In this document: positions 9,030 to 19,274 of the stretch, in pieces
How positions within the stretch are numbered: the first letter of the stretch is position 1
Layout of the letters: each line of letters opens with the position of its first letter
Virus record (IMG/VR): IMGVR_UViG_3300035698_011651
Span: 1-64,000 of that record
Strand: one strand, 5' to 3'
Source of the DNA: a virus
Length of the DNA: 64,000 nucleotides
The notes under the pieces: generated by a model
Databases searched by the model: none
What the model was told of the DNA's origin: nothing
Seen by the model: only the letters and a program-made list of their open reading frames with translations
Position numbers and translations under genes: made by a program

Positions 9030-10886
9030 CTAACCTGGGGATCCCCCCTGTAATATCTGATATCCACCAATCGACTGAGCCTGCTGCCTAATTGATTCCA
9101 TCTTTGATTTAACCAAGGCATGTAGCGCCTCATTAGACTTCTTCAATTGCAGCATCTGACTCTTACGCTGCTCATATGGCATTTGTAGCAACTGGTTAGC
9201 AATCTGTTCAGCCTGTACAAGCATATCTTGCGGAGTATTGTTACCTCCACCCCCACCCATAGGCGCTCCACCCATAGGCGCTCCGCCCATTGCTGGGTCA
9301 CCCATAGGCATTCCACCCCCCATAGGCATACCTGCGCCGCCAGGCGGCATAGCGCCCGCTGCACCCCGCTCCATAGTGGCGATACGCTCTTCCATTTGTT
9401 GCTGTTCAGACATCTCTCTCTGTGCATCACGTTCAAGTTCGGAAGTTTCCTTCTGCTCGTCAAAGATTCGCCTAGTCTCCTCGGCAACATCAATGCCGAG
9501 TGGGGCGTAGGCTGTCTGCTTACTAATCTGATTGCCGGCAGCCAGCTGCATGAGAATATTCTTCTTCTCAAGATCATCAGCAAGAGTGACTGGCTGCAAC
9601 TGTACACGCGGCGGCTCCCAATTCTTGATACGAGCAGTTTGCTGTACAAACCAGGTAAGCCAGCCATTAAACCCAGATATTAGCTGAGGCCACGTCTGTT
9701 GAAATAACCTAAGAGCTGTAGGGGCAGCTTGTAAGGTCATAGTCCCTTTATAGAAATCTATAGGGACACCCTGGGCGTTCAACATCTCATCAAGAGCGTT
9801 GTTAATCATCTCAGAGGGAACCATAGTGGCTCCTTCACCTCCAAGAGAGCTGTAATTTATAGGGAATGGAAGGAAATGCCATGTTGCAGGATCTTTCCTG
9901 TGCTCTGCCACCATGTTCATAACCTTACTATTATACGCCCCAAGATTCTGATGCAGAATGGGGTCAGCTTCACGACTACTGCCAGCAGACGGTGTTAATA
10001 CCCTGAATGGTACAATATAGTCAAGAGCCAAAGCCTCATTATATCTCTTCAACACCTGGATATAATAAGCCTGCTTGAAATTACTTACCAGCCTTGGTAT
10101 ACCCCACCCCATTACCCTTATACCGGATAAAGTCTCTTCCTTAAAATGATGAAACATCTTGTCATTAAACCTGAACAATTTATCATCCCTGACCGCCTCT
10201 ATGAACTCCCAATGGGTTGTTCTAAGGTAGAACGGATTGCCGTCCCTTATCTCCCTCTTGAAGCTCTCAGGAATACGCCACCTATACTCTACGTCATGGG
10301 ATAGAGGGTTATACTGAATGATTATAGAGTGGGGATCCCACCTTATAATGCGTAGGGTCTCATCTTCTGCAGCCCTGCGATCGCGGCGTTCAAAGATACC
10401 CTTATGCTTACACTTAGGGCAGGTACCTGTAAACTGATAATTCTTACCAAACGTATAGTCAACCTTCTGGATTGGCCGTTCAAGACCGCACTTCTTACAT
10501 ATCAAGAACCGATCGAATGGTACATAGAGGCTGCTGAAGACATTTCCATAACACATGAAGTCGTCACCCAAGTTAGCCAGCAGATCAATAACATTAACTG
10601 ACTCATTAAGGTACTCTCTCCACTTCTTAGCCTCTTGATCCGATACATCCTTAATCTCAATTTGAGTTAAGAAGTACCTGACTGTACGCTCGCAAGCTGT
10701 TCTAAAGGTGCCGTTATTAAGCCAGATATGCTCACACCACTGCAACACATTACGCAGCGTCCGCGGCATCTCCAGCGATGCATAATCGCACCAAGGATCC
10801 GGGAAGTATCCCTTACCAGCTTGGTTGATGTAACCCATACCTGTTATTTTGGAAGTGTTATACACTTCATTGGTGTCACACTGCAT
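9030..10886 (-). CDS. Portal-like protein with zinc ribbon, left copy
   Basis: Mirror of 55863..57719; four ribbon cysteines and the Met/Gly tail repeats are identical. Confidence 0.68.
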   Translation of the reverse strand: MQCDTNEVYNTSKITGMGYINQAGKGYFPDPWCDYASLEMPRTLRNVLQWCEHIWLNNGTFRTACERTVRYFLTQIEIKDVSDQEAKKWREYLNESVNVIDLLANLGDDFMCYGNVFSSLYVPFDRFLICKKCGLERPIQKVDYTFGKNYQFTGTCPKCKHKGIFERRDRRAAEDETLRIIRWDPHSIIIQYNPLSHDVEYRWRIPESFKREIRDGNPFYLRTTHWEFIEAVRDDKLFRFNDKMFHHFKEETLSGIRVMGWGIPRLVSNFKQAYYIQVLKRYNEALALDYIVPFRVLTPSAGSSREADPILHQNLGAYNSKVMNMVAEHRKDPATWHFLPFPINYSSLGGEGATMVPSEMINNALDEMLNAQGVPIDFYKGTMTLQAAPTALRLFQQTWPQLISGFNGWLTWFVQQTARIKNWEPPRVQLQPVTLADDLEKKNILMQLAAGNQISKQTAYAPLGIDVAEETRRIFDEQKETSELERDAQREMSEQQQMEERIATMERGAAGAMPPGGAGMPMGGGMPMGDPAMGGAPMGGAPMGGGGGNNTPQDMLVQAEQIANQLLQMPYEQRKSQMLQLKKSNEALHALVKSKMESIRQQAQSIGGYQILQGGSPG

Positions 10887-10887
10887 T

Positions 10888-11103
10888 CTAAATCCTCGTG
10901 TGTAATGGGGTTAGCGTATCCAGTTGCTGGTCCATAGACTTAATCGCCTCATCAGCTTTCTTCTCAGATATTCCCTGCTTGTCGGACGTAATATAATGAG
11001 TCATGCATACAGCTTCCCCAGCCTTGTTGATAGTCTCAGACTTTCTGCCGCAGTAAGCGCAAGGAGTTACACCCTCTACCACTGAATTATTCTTGGTCGC
11101 CAT
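10888..11103 (-). CDS. 71-residue zinc-finger-like protein, left copy
   Basis: Mirror of 55646..55861 (C15, C18, C33, H36). Confidence 0.62.
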   Translation of the reverse strand: MATKNNSVVEGVTPCAYCGRKSETINKAGEAVCMTHYITSDKQGISEKKADEAIKSMDQQLDTLTPLHTRI

Positions 11104-11821
11104 CTGCTATATCCTTTATCAAAAGAACGATAAGCTCTAGATTGTACGAACTCAGGGAGAACGCCATACCTGTAGAAAGCACATGATGAACGTCAGCTTC
11201 ACTACCTACAGTAACTTCAACCGGCTCGGGCATAATAGATGGCTCAAACTTTGCACCCTTTTTATACCTAGAATCCCATACCAGTACAAGGAACATATCT
11301 TCCCTGACAATGTTATGATAGTAAGTAGTTATCTTACCAAAGGGTAGGCCAAAGTTGAAGACTATGCGCTTATCGGGCTCAGCAACAACAGCGGCAGTGC
11401 CAGGCTCCGTAGCTTTAATTCGCTCCGCCAGCTCCGCTCGAGCTCTCATAAGCTCAAGCTGCTTTACCAAAGATGCCATTGAATGTTCTTCAATAGACTT
11501 CGCTGCCGGCAGAGTAGTCTTCTCTACCTCACAGGCGGGCTCCACCTCCGTGTCCTGCACGCCTTTAATAATAGTTTCAGCAGACTCTCCAGGTATTTTT
11601 ACTGGCTTACCTGCCTTTAAATCGTTGGCATCAAAGACATAAGAAGATGGGAAGTCAGGATCCACCACAACAGGTACTGTGTCGTTAGGGGTGAATACCG
11701 GAGACCCGCCACCCATTGTGGCCTCTGGAATCTGAGTACCAAACTCATTTACAGAATACTCGGTGCGCTTCTCTTTCATAATACCTGACCTACTGTCCTT
11801 CTTAAATTCTGTCTCTCCCAT
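11087..11821 (-). CDS. Unknown protein upstream of portal, left copy
   Basis: Mirror of 54928..55662. Confidence 0.62.
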   Translation of the reverse strand: MGETEFKKDSRSGIMKEKRTEYSVNEFGTQIPEATMGGGSPVFTPNDTVPVVVDPDFPSSYVFDANDLKAGKPVKIPGESAETIIKGVQDTEVEPACEVEKTTLPAAKSIEEHSMASLVKQLELMRARAELAERIKATEPGTAAVVAEPDKRIVFNFGLPFGKITTYYHNIVREDMFLVLVWDSRYKKGAKFEPSIMPEPVEVTVGSEADVHHVLSTGMAFSLSSYNLELIVLLIKDIADGDQE

Positions 11822-11847
11822 GATACTCCTCCTGTGGGCTGATAGCT

Positions 11848-11874
11848 AAAAAGAAGCCTATTTACATAGGCTTC
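11848..11874 (-). terminator. Rho-independent terminator, left copy
   Basis: Mirror of 54875..54901. Confidence 0.88.
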
Positions 11875-11890
11875 CTCTGAAATAATCTCC

Positions 11891-12823
11891 CTAGGCTACA
11901 ATGCCTGCAGCCTCCAACCGGTTAGAGCTGGTAGCAATGTGGTTAAGCCGCTTACGATAATGCGGCTCCACGACTGTAGCTGGGACTGTGTCCCTGCTGC
12001 TGACGTGCCACCCTGTACTCTTCAAGTACAGGTCGTACTTATTACCCGACAAACCAAGTACATCAGCTCGTAGGTAATCTCCCGAATACGTAGCAGCCTC
12101 TACTATCTTTGAGACTTCGTATTCGAACAAGGAAAGTTCCTCCCCCTCAGGTGGAAACTCTCCTTTCTTTGCTGCTGGCCACGCGAGCAACGACCCCTCG
12201 TATACTCGTGTACCAGGCATTACAGTTGGGGCCAGGAACCCGGGTATACTCCAAGTTCCCGCATGATTACCGTCATTCCAGACAATAATCCAATCCGCCC
12301 CTACGCGAGTAACCGCCGTCACTTCAGCAGTCTTCTCGCATCGTAGTAAGGATCCATGAGCTGGCTTTATCTCCCGTGCCAGCAGCTTGCTCCCTACTTC
12401 TTCAATAATATTCGATTCATTGGCAGCGTTGACCCTAACAAAGGCCTGCGCATGAATACCCCTCAGCGGGGCGGTGTCGAGGGCTTTAACGCCCTCAGTA
12501 AGCAACCTTGCCATCGGCTTATTTTTACCAATAGCAAATTGCCCGTGCTTAGAGAGAGCGAGCTTAAGATACGCCCCCTTACCATTTTGCAGTTCCTTGA
12601 AAACGGGATGTCCATCTTCAATCCCTGCAGGGTTCAGAGCAGTAATACTGTGCCCCAAACCATTCTCCTGTTGGATCATCACCAGGAGAACCCTACTACT
12701 GGGCGCCAACCCATGGCGGTGCCCATAGGGTCGCAGATCTTGAACTGACCATGCGACCATTTTACGCTCCCGTTCAACTGCTTGCCTTAACTCTGGGTTA
12801 AGACCTTCCAAAAATCTGTTCAC
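11891..12823 (-). CDS. Unknown protein with structured leader, left copy
   Basis: Mirror of 53926..54858; GTG start at 12823. Confidence 0.65.
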   Translation of the reverse strand: MNRFLEGLNPELRQAVERERKMVAWSVQDLRPYGHRHGLAPSSRVLLVMIQQENGLGHSITALNPAGIEDGHPVFKELQNGKGAYLKLALSKHGQFAIGKNKPMARLLTEGVKALDTAPLRGIHAQAFVRVNAANESNIIEEVGSKLLAREIKPAHGSLLRCEKTAEVTAVTRVGADWIIVWNDGNHAGTWSIPGFLAPTVMPGTRVYEGSLLAWPAAKKGEFPPEGEELSLFEYEVSKIVEAATYSGDYLRADVLGLSGNKYDLYLKSTGWHVSSRDTVPATVVEPHYRKRLNHIATSSNRLEAAGIVA

Positions 12824-12841
12824 AATACTCCTCCTGTAAAT

Positions 12842-12907
12842 GGCCCTACCCGGGCGGGCCGTTGAGGATATAACCTGAACCTGCCGGGTAACAGGTTCCA
12901 AGTTATA
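12842..12907 (-). promoter_or_regulatory. Structured leader with two hairpins, left copy
   Basis: Mirror of 53842..53907. Confidence 0.55.
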
Positions 12908-12929
12908 ATAACGCATTATAGAGTATTTT

Positions 12930-13277
12930 TTAGCGCAGTATTCCACCGGTCTTCCCCACATATTCGTCCGGATCTTCTCCAGACATCCTTAATTCATTAT
13001 TACCTATCCGCAATTTGTACGTACTAATTGGTACTGTGTAATCAATGATGTACCCCTTAAAGGCCCACACCCTACCCAAAAACTCTCCGCGTCTCTGCTT
13101 CTCAAGATACTGATGGAAAGTATATAAGCCCTCCTTAAGATCAGTAAACTCACGTACCTCTGGGGAGCCCATTGGGCCGTTCTTTACTACAACAATGTAT
13201 AGCTTCTCACCAGTAACCTGCAATGGCTGAGGTACTGATTCCTCCGCTGATAAGGAAGATGAGCTACCTTCACACAT
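12930..13277 (-). CDS. Unknown 115-residue protein, left copy
   Basis: Mirror of 53472..53819. Confidence 0.6.
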   Translation of the reverse strand: MCEGSSSSLSAEESVPQPLQVTGEKLYIVVVKNGPMGSPEVREFTDLKEGLYTFHQYLEKQRRGEFLGRVWAFKGYIIDYTVPISTYKLRIGNNELRMSGEDPDEYVGKTGGILR

Positions 13278-13764
13278 TGCTAGCTCCCCTGAAGAAGCTA
13301 CCATCCTCTGAATCTAGCGTCTCAATACCGGGAGGGCCCCCAGCGTTACTCACTACAGGATTGGGTGGCTCCATCAACACTGGTGGTGGTAAGGCTGGTT
13401 CGGCCTCTTGTATTGCTGCTGGAACGAATACAGGCTGCGAGGTATCCCCAAGCATAGCCATCTTACGTACCTTAGCTTCTGACTCAAAGTATTCTTCCTC
13501 GTCAGTATAAACGACTACATACCTCATTATGGCTCTACGCACCAACCTGCCATCTTTGAGTGGATCCTGCATCTGAGACCAGCTAGGACTGACTTGCAGA
13601 ATTACAGCTCCCTCCTTCTCAACCCACTGATTTACTTGCTCATCAATAGGAGTATCGTTGTCTAACTTCCACGCCCCCTGATCTGACCCTGGATGTGTGG
13701 GCGTGAACGTCTTAGTTACTACTTCTGTGAATGTCTTTATTTTACGTCTATCAGCGAGACCCAT
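13270..13764 (-). CDS. Unknown protein with Pro-rich tail, left copy
   Basis: Mirror of 52985..53479. Confidence 0.62.
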   Translation of the reverse strand: MGLADRRKIKTFTEVVTKTFTPTHPGSDQGAWKLDNDTPIDEQVNQWVEKEGAVILQVSPSWSQMQDPLKDGRLVRRAIMRYVVVYTDEEEYFESEAKVRKMAMLGDTSQPVFVPAAIQEAEPALPPPVLMEPPNPVVSNAGGPPGIETLDSEDGSFFRGASNV

Positions 13765-13773
13765 GAATATCTC

Positions 13774-14034
13774 CTATTCGTCTATAGGGGCAGTTATAGG
13801 CTCTAACGGTTGGTGCTTCAAGACAATCTTTCCAGTCTCCCCGTCAACCATAAGTACAGCCATGTCAAGGAGTACCCCCTTATTGTCCTGACTGACTACG
13901 CGCATACCAGTGTGCATGATCTTACCGCTGCTGCGTTGCTTAAAGAACAATGGTTCGTAAACAAGGGCCTCCATTGTTCCCTGCTTCTGTTCTTTTAAAT
14001 GCCATGCTGCTGCTGGGTTTATATTAATAAGCAT
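13774..14034 (-). CDS. Unknown 86-residue beta-rich protein, left copy
   Basis: Mirror of 52715..52975. Confidence 0.62.
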   Translation of the reverse strand: MLININPAAAWHLKEQKQGTMEALVYEPLFFKQRSSGKIMHTGMRVVSQDNKGVLLDMAVLMVDGETGKIVLKHQPLEPITAPIDE

Positions 14035-14684
14035 TATTTTCCTTCCTGCGAGTAAAATTCCAAAGCCCGAGCGCGGATCTTAGGGTCGGGCGGCAGCTTT
14101 ACAAAACCAATCTCTCCGTTAGCTTGCACTACAGTAGACACACTATAGTCACAACCTGTTGGTACGTATACATCTATAGGCACAACTGAAGATACAACTC
14201 CAGGAGTACAGATGCGTACTATCTCCCTGTTGATGGCCCAATACCTGCGCTGTTTGCCCTCACTTGGCAGCTGGTCTATCTCCATAGTAAGAACATATGC
14301 CTTAAACAAGTTGTTATTAGAATCCATAGTGCTACGCACCAAAGACCACGGTAGGCCCTGAATAACGTGGCACCATTGATCCTTGCCATAAAACACTGGA
14401 TGAGAATCTTTACTGACAAACGAGATGCAGTGTGCATCCGCGGTCCCCACCTCGTTCATGAACTGCCTGATTATATCGTGAGGAAATCCTGTAACATAAT
14501 ACACTGGCGCTACAGAAAACAGGTAGTAATCCTTGGCCAGCACATCCAGCTTGTGATCAACCTCCTGTGCCTGTACTTTATCAGTATCCGCCTTGGTTTC
14601 TACTACAGACCCGGGTTCAGCTAATACAGGCTCCCTGCCAGTATCGCTAACATGTGTTGCTTTCAATAAATCAACGTTACTCAT
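14034..14684 (-). CDS. Unknown 216-residue protein, left copy
   Basis: Mirror of 52065..52715. Confidence 0.65.
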   Translation of the reverse strand: MSNVDLLKATHVSDTGREPVLAEPGSVVETKADTDKVQAQEVDHKLDVLAKDYYLFSVAPVYYVTGFPHDIIRQFMNEVGTADAHCISFVSKDSHPVFYGKDQWCHVIQGLPWSLVRSTMDSNNNLFKAYVLTMEIDQLPSEGKQRRYWAINREIVRICTPGVVSSVVPIDVYVPTGCDYSVSTVVQANGEIGFVKLPPDPKIRARALEFYSQEGK

Positions 14685-14714
14685 AGTTCCTCCCTCTCTA
14701 GTAGGCTGTCTGAT

Positions 14715-14755
14715 AGCTAACAAGTTCCACCACCTAGATGGTGGAACTTGTAGCT
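14715..14755 (-). promoter_or_regulatory. Long stem-loop, left copy
   Basis: Mirror of 51994..52034. Confidence 0.6.
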
Positions 14756-14756
14756 G

Positions 14757-15344
14757 CTATGACCCAAGCTTCATATAAGCTGCCTCTATTACTTCAGCAC
14801 GTCCCTCAGCACTCTCAGCCCTGGAGTAGTCTATGTTCTTAAGGCCAAGGAAAGACAATACCGTCTCCTCGGACATCACTGTCCTGAATCCACTGACTAA
14901 CATATCAATGGGATCAAAGAGTACTTCAGAATACATTTCACCGTTAAAAGACTGATGATCATACCACAAGTCAGTATTACATGACTCAAAGCTGTCATTA
15001 CGCATCAACTCATACGCAACAGACCGTATCACAGTCTTTATCTTTCGTCCTACAAATATGGCGTTAGGAGCTCCCGCTATAAACCTAACAAGATTTGCAC
15101 CAGCATTGCTGGTCATAATAGTAGGACTCTCTGTATCGGGGCGAATCACGCAACACTCGTCAAGCTCGAACGCCAACGGGCAGTCATACACCCCTCCTTC
15201 AGCTAGACGCGCCCAATGGCCCTCTATCTTTGCTGCTATCTTCTCCGGATCCTTCAGGTTGCCCAGCTTGGGCTGCTCCATGTAATCCTTCCAATTCTTT
15301 CTCAGCTTCAGGCTGAACCCCAGAAAGTACACTGTCTTCTGCAT
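14757..15344 (-). CDS. Unknown 195-residue protein, left copy
   Basis: Mirror of 51405..51992, with the same 146-base overlap into the RecA-like gene. Confidence 0.62.
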   Translation of the reverse strand: MQKTVYFLGFSLKLRKNWKDYMEQPKLGNLKDPEKIAAKIEGHWARLAEGGVYDCPLAFELDECCVIRPDTESPTIMTSNAGANLVRFIAGAPNAIFVGRKIKTVIRSVAYELMRNDSFESCNTDLWYDHQSFNGEMYSEVLFDPIDMLVSGFRTVMSEETVLSFLGLKNIDYSRAESAEGRAEVIEAAYMKLGS

Positions 15345-16290
15345 CTTTTACTCCCCCAAGTTTTTGACCAGCAACAAACAACTGGCCGTCTTTAATCTCT
15401 ACATCCACAAGGTGTACAGACTCTTGATGAGTAGTAGGCGAGTCTCCCCCCAATGGCTGCTTCAACCCCATTACTACACACTGTTTCTTTTTAGGTATCG
15501 CGCGTAACACACGTCGTATTATGACGTTAAGCCTTCGGCCCCTATCCTCTTCCATGCCTAGACAACATGCCTCCATGTCATCTATTATAATAGCCTTTGA
15601 ATTGATGAATGGCCGAAACACATCCTTTGCGCCCGCCTTCCTGACGGCACAATTACCCCACCATATACGCCCAATCAAACGCTTGTCCTCTTTGACTGGA
15701 GAGCTCATAACAAACCTGCTGTATTCTACCTTCTGCTTTGACAGATTAATAGTTACAGCTTCCAAAGCCTTCTTCACTGCTTCCTCAAGACCTTGCAATA
15801 CAAGTATCTTGCCAGCCTTTAAACCTCCACCAATATGCTCATTTAAATATGGAAATGGTAAAGGTATGCCATTCTCCCTGGCTTCGGCCGCTTTGGCCGC
15901 TACGGTGCTATAAATTCTTTTCTTATCAGCAGCCAATACTGGCATCACGTAATTAGCCACCAACTGCTTAAGATGGGCTACCGTGGAGCCCTTCTGCGCC
16001 TCCTCATACATACGCTGCATTATGCCGCGCACCGTCTCAACAGGAAGATTAAGCTTCTCTAGATGCGCCTTAACCTTCAGCGTTGAATACATGCACAGAC
16101 ATTGCCCGGCATAAAATATAGCTGAATACTTCTTTACCTCATTATCAGACATAAGAAGCTTGTCTGATCTCTTCATCAACTCCTCAGCGTACTGCTTCTG
16201 TTTCTTCGCTTCTTCTGGGCTAACTTTCTCCAACTGCTTCTTAACCTCTTCTTCATTAACCTTTTTGCTCCCAATGTCATCGGCGTCCAT
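15199..16290 (-). CDS. RecA/DnaB-like protein without Walker A, left copy
   Basis: Mirror of 50459..51550; the phosphate-binding loop is missing here too. Confidence 0.68.
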   Translation of the reverse strand: MDADDIGSKKVNEEEVKKQLEKVSPEEAKKQKQYAEELMKRSDKLLMSDNEVKKYSAIFYAGQCLCMYSTLKVKAHLEKLNLPVETVRGIMQRMYEEAQKGSTVAHLKQLVANYVMPVLAADKKRIYSTVAAKAAEARENGIPLPFPYLNEHIGGGLKAGKILVLQGLEEAVKKALEAVTINLSKQKVEYSRFVMSSPVKEDKRLIGRIWWGNCAVRKAGAKDVFRPFINSKAIIIDDMEACCLGMEEDRGRRLNVIIRRVLRAIPKKKQCVVMGLKQPLGGDSPTTHQESVHLVDVEIKDGQLFVAGQKLGGVKDAEDSVLSGVQPEAEKELEGLHGAAQAGQPEGSGEDSSKDRGPLGASS

Positions 16291-16292
16291 AG

Positions 16293-16850
16293 TTACTCCT
16301 GTTTCATAACCAATAATTTGTAAATATCAGTGTCCCTGGCTACTATCAAAGCCGCGGCGGCATCTGCTACATGCTCTCTACTCTTCTCTACTGTTGGCAA
16401 TTCAAAGTCTGGAAACAACTCCCTGATCGAGTTCTGGATGTCTTTCTTTGAGGCGTTCCCTGCGCCTCCAACTTTCTTCTTTATGTCTTCAGGCCGTACC
16501 CACACAACAGGCAGCCGTTTTATCTCCGTATATGCGGCTATCATACCGGAGGCCATACCCATACACCTAAGTGCGCGCGCCCCCTTACCTCCGCCAGACG
16601 GCATCTCTACTGCCAGGGCTGCTACTTCGTGTAATGAAATCATCTCATCAAGCTTATTTATCATTTCTTGACAACATCGTACATCGTCATCAGATACATA
16701 AACCTTATGTTTCTTGTCAGCTTTCTCAGTATGAATACACAATGAATTAATCACCTCGTATCCAGACAGGGTTAACTTAACTGGATCCCCAATTACTATG
16801 CCGGTATGCCTGAATCCCAGATCTATACCAGCGATGCACCGCTTTAACAT
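16293..16850 (-). CDS. RuvC-family Holliday junction resolvase, left copy
   Basis: Mirror of 49899..50456; D10, E82 and D153 intact. Confidence 0.88.
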   Translation of the reverse strand: MLKRCIAGIDLGFRHTGIVIGDPVKLTLSGYEVINSLCIHTEKADKKHKVYVSDDDVRCCQEMINKLDEMISLHEVAALAVEMPSGGGKGARALRCMGMASGMIAAYTEIKRLPVVWVRPEDIKKKVGGAGNASKKDIQNSIRELFPDFELPTVEKSREHVADAAAALIVARDTDIYKLLVMKQE

Positions 16851-17485
16851 AGTAGCTCCTCAAACCAGCCACGCTCACGCATGGCTTCAAGAATACGATA
16901 AACATACTGACAGTCCTCTTCGGCATCGTGATGCCCGCGAACCTCTCCCGCGTTGAGTGTAGAAGCACATAAATTCAAATTCCACTTTATACTTAACCGC
17001 CTATTAACAATACGCTTCTCGTAAGAATAAAGTGTCTCACTGGCACGCATAAAATGATTTCCAAGCTTCTGCTTAGCTATCTGTCGGGCTTTATACAGGC
17101 CTCCGGTATCAATTACTGAAGCCTTATCCTGGAAATCTATAGTTGGCAGCCCATACCGTAAAAAGTTCTCATTTAAAATACGACTGTCAAACCTAATAAT
17201 ATTGTGCCCCGCGATATCCGAGCTCTCACTCACAAACTCATGAATAGCTGCTATAGTCTCCTTAGGATCTTTACCCTCAGCCGCTAACTTCTCAATAGAA
17301 AGATTATGAACATCCTGCGCCCCGGGAGACATGGACGCCCCTGTAGGTAGACGTATCATTACAGCGCCAGAAGACTTTAATTTCCTGCCCTCAATACTTG
17401 CCCATCCAAACTGAACTATGTGTGCCCTCCTGCCCAGTCCGTTTGTCTCCAAGTCAATAACTAGATAATTATCAGGAATCATCAC
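16844..17485 (-). CDS. DEDDh 3'-5' exonuclease, left copy
   Basis: Mirror of 49264..49905; D11, E13, D100, H186 and D191 intact. Confidence 0.9.
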   Translation of the reverse strand: MMIPDNYLVIDLETNGLGRRAHIVQFGWASIEGRKLKSSGAVMIRLPTGASMSPGAQDVHNLSIEKLAAEGKDPKETIAAIHEFVSESSDIAGHNIIRFDSRILNENFLRYGLPTIDFQDKASVIDTGGLYKARQIAKQKLGNHFMRASETLYSYEKRIVNRRLSIKWNLNLCASTLNAGEVRGHHDAEEDCQYVYRILEAMRERGWFEELLC

Positions 17486-18023
17486 TTGTAAGCCTCCTTA
17501 CAATCCACTTCCTACATCTGTCCCAATGCCGAGCCATCCTACGTTTCCATGGAGGCATCTTCATATAACGTATTATAGTGGACGCTTTATCAGCCAAGAG
17601 TGCCTCGCTATAACACGTAATCTCATCATCCGTCTTAAGGGTCACGTCGCGGATACCCCACCAGAAAGCGCCAAACACCTCCTCACCAATCATACTAAAC
17701 ATAACCATACGTAATAAAACAGGTATATCATCTAAACCACTGCGTATGAAAGCATCCTCTACCGATGTAGACTCCTTAACACAGTCAATGCTAAAATAAT
17801 CAGCCAGGGCCTCAGCCAGCCGTCCAACATCATCATCGGAGTACATAGCCTTATGGTCTATTAGCAACCACCGATAAGGAGAGGAATCCTTCTCCCACTC
17901 TATTAAAGCACGATGAACAAGCGCTGGTAGTAACGCAGTAATATCACGCGCCGGCGCATACCATCTCGGCTGCCCCTTGGGCCTGCACTGCTGCGACGGC
18001 ATTATCGGGCTTTTGGGGTCCAT
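17472..18023 (-). CDS. Unknown helical protein, left copy
   Basis: Mirror of 48726..49277. Confidence 0.65.
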   Translation of the reverse strand: MDPKSPIMPSQQCRPKGQPRWYAPARDITALLPALVHRALIEWEKDSSPYRWLLIDHKAMYSDDDVGRLAEALADYFSIDCVKESTSVEDAFIRSGLDDIPVLLRMVMFSMIGEEVFGAFWWGIRDVTLKTDDEITCYSEALLADKASTIIRYMKMPPWKRRMARHWDRCRKWIVRRLTSDDS

Positions 18024-18867
18024 TAGATCTCTCCTTGGTATATACCTTAACGGCTAGCTCACAGAATTCACCGGGACCTACTTTTGGTCCGCTGTAGCCA
18101 CAGTGACAGTCCATACATGTTTCATATCTGCCAGGCTTATACCCGTGGGGGCAGCTGCTGTCATTAAACCTAGCTTTAAGCCTCTTTCTATTTTCATTGC
18201 TAAGAGTTCCTACATTGTAGCTACGCTTATATTCTGCTATCCACTCGTCCTTCCTTGGCGGGTACAACTTTATGTATGAGTACATACCCAGCAAATAGGG
18301 GGCTTCAAACCAGTCCATATTCTTTCTAGGCAGACCCCACCAACGCGCTACAGTAGGGGCGTACCCTTCAACCCACTCTTTCACAAATGTACGTCCAGCC
18401 AAATGTCCAGTATATACAAAATACTTTATTGCAAACCCAGGCGATTTACTCCAACCAACCTTTGACAGAAGGCGTGTCGCTATAACACGACCAAGAACCC
18501 ACTCCACTTCTGGCTGCGCCTTTAACCTACGTATTGCCTCACCTTCCGCAAGTCTTGGTTTGTTGCCAGGGAACTGCCAGCTTATCTCATCAATTACATC
18601 TACAGTGAGATCTGATCCCTCATAATAACTAAGACTATCGCTAATAGAAAAACTATTATATAGCCTTAAAGTTTTGCATATAGCCTCTATTACCTCTAAC
18701 CGTGTTTCTCCCTCAATCCTAAGTCCAGCAAAATCAGACAAAACAGTACGCAGCTTATGGCGCATCCTGCGCAGCTCTTTACGGTTCCAAAATATAGCTG
18801 GTTTATATGGATTTACAGGAGCTACTTCTAACGGCTCCCAATCAGGGTCGTAAGTTAACTCAGACAT
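17944..18867 (-). CDS. Unknown protein with C-terminal Cys cluster, left copy
   Basis: Mirror of 47882..48805. Confidence 0.68.
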   Translation of the reverse strand: MSELTYDPDWEPLEVAPVNPYKPAIFWNRKELRRMRHKLRTVLSDFAGLRIEGETRLEVIEAICKTLRLYNSFSISDSLSYYEGSDLTVDVIDEISWQFPGNKPRLAEGEAIRRLKAQPEVEWVLGRVIATRLLSKVGWSKSPGFAIKYFVYTGHLAGRTFVKEWVEGYAPTVARWWGLPRKNMDWFEAPYLLGMYSYIKLYPPRKDEWIAEYKRSYNVGTLSNENRKRLKARFNDSSCPHGYKPGRYETCMDCHCGYSGPKVGPGEFCELAVKVYTKERSNGPQKPDNAVAAVQAQGAAEMVCAGA

Positions 18868-18893
18868 TCACTCCTCCAGCGGTCTGTATTATA

Positions 18894-19268
18894 TTATTCT
18901 TTGGATGAATAATCAACATCCAAGTTATTATTTTCTTTAACAACAACAACAGGATTTATTGGCGCCTTATTATTTAGAATCTTCTTCTGCCTAGACTCCC
19001 TCAACTTATCATCGTGCTTCTTCTCTCTATGTCGCCTATCCGACATGTCATCATCAAAATCACTAAGAAACTCCTTTAACAACTCCCTGCGATCGCTATC
19101 CATTGAGAAAGGCCGAGCTCTCGCTTCGGCCTCACGCTTTAAACAAACAATACAGTAACGGTTTGCTGATCCTGTGCTTGCAAACTCTATGCCGCAGCAA
19201 ACACATAACCGCAGTCTCCGGTGCTCTGTGATACGCCACTTTGACCGTACAGGTTTCTCGTTTGTCAT
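18894..19268 (-). CDS. Small zinc-ribbon protein, left copy
   Basis: Mirror of 47481..47855. Confidence 0.65.
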   Translation of the reverse strand: MTNEKPVRSKWRITEHRRLRLCVCCGIEFASTGSANRYCIVCLKREAEARARPFSMDSDRRELLKEFLSDFDDDMSDRRHREKKHDDKLRESRQKKILNNKAPINPVVVVKENNNLDVDYSSKE

Positions 19269-19274
19269 AATAGT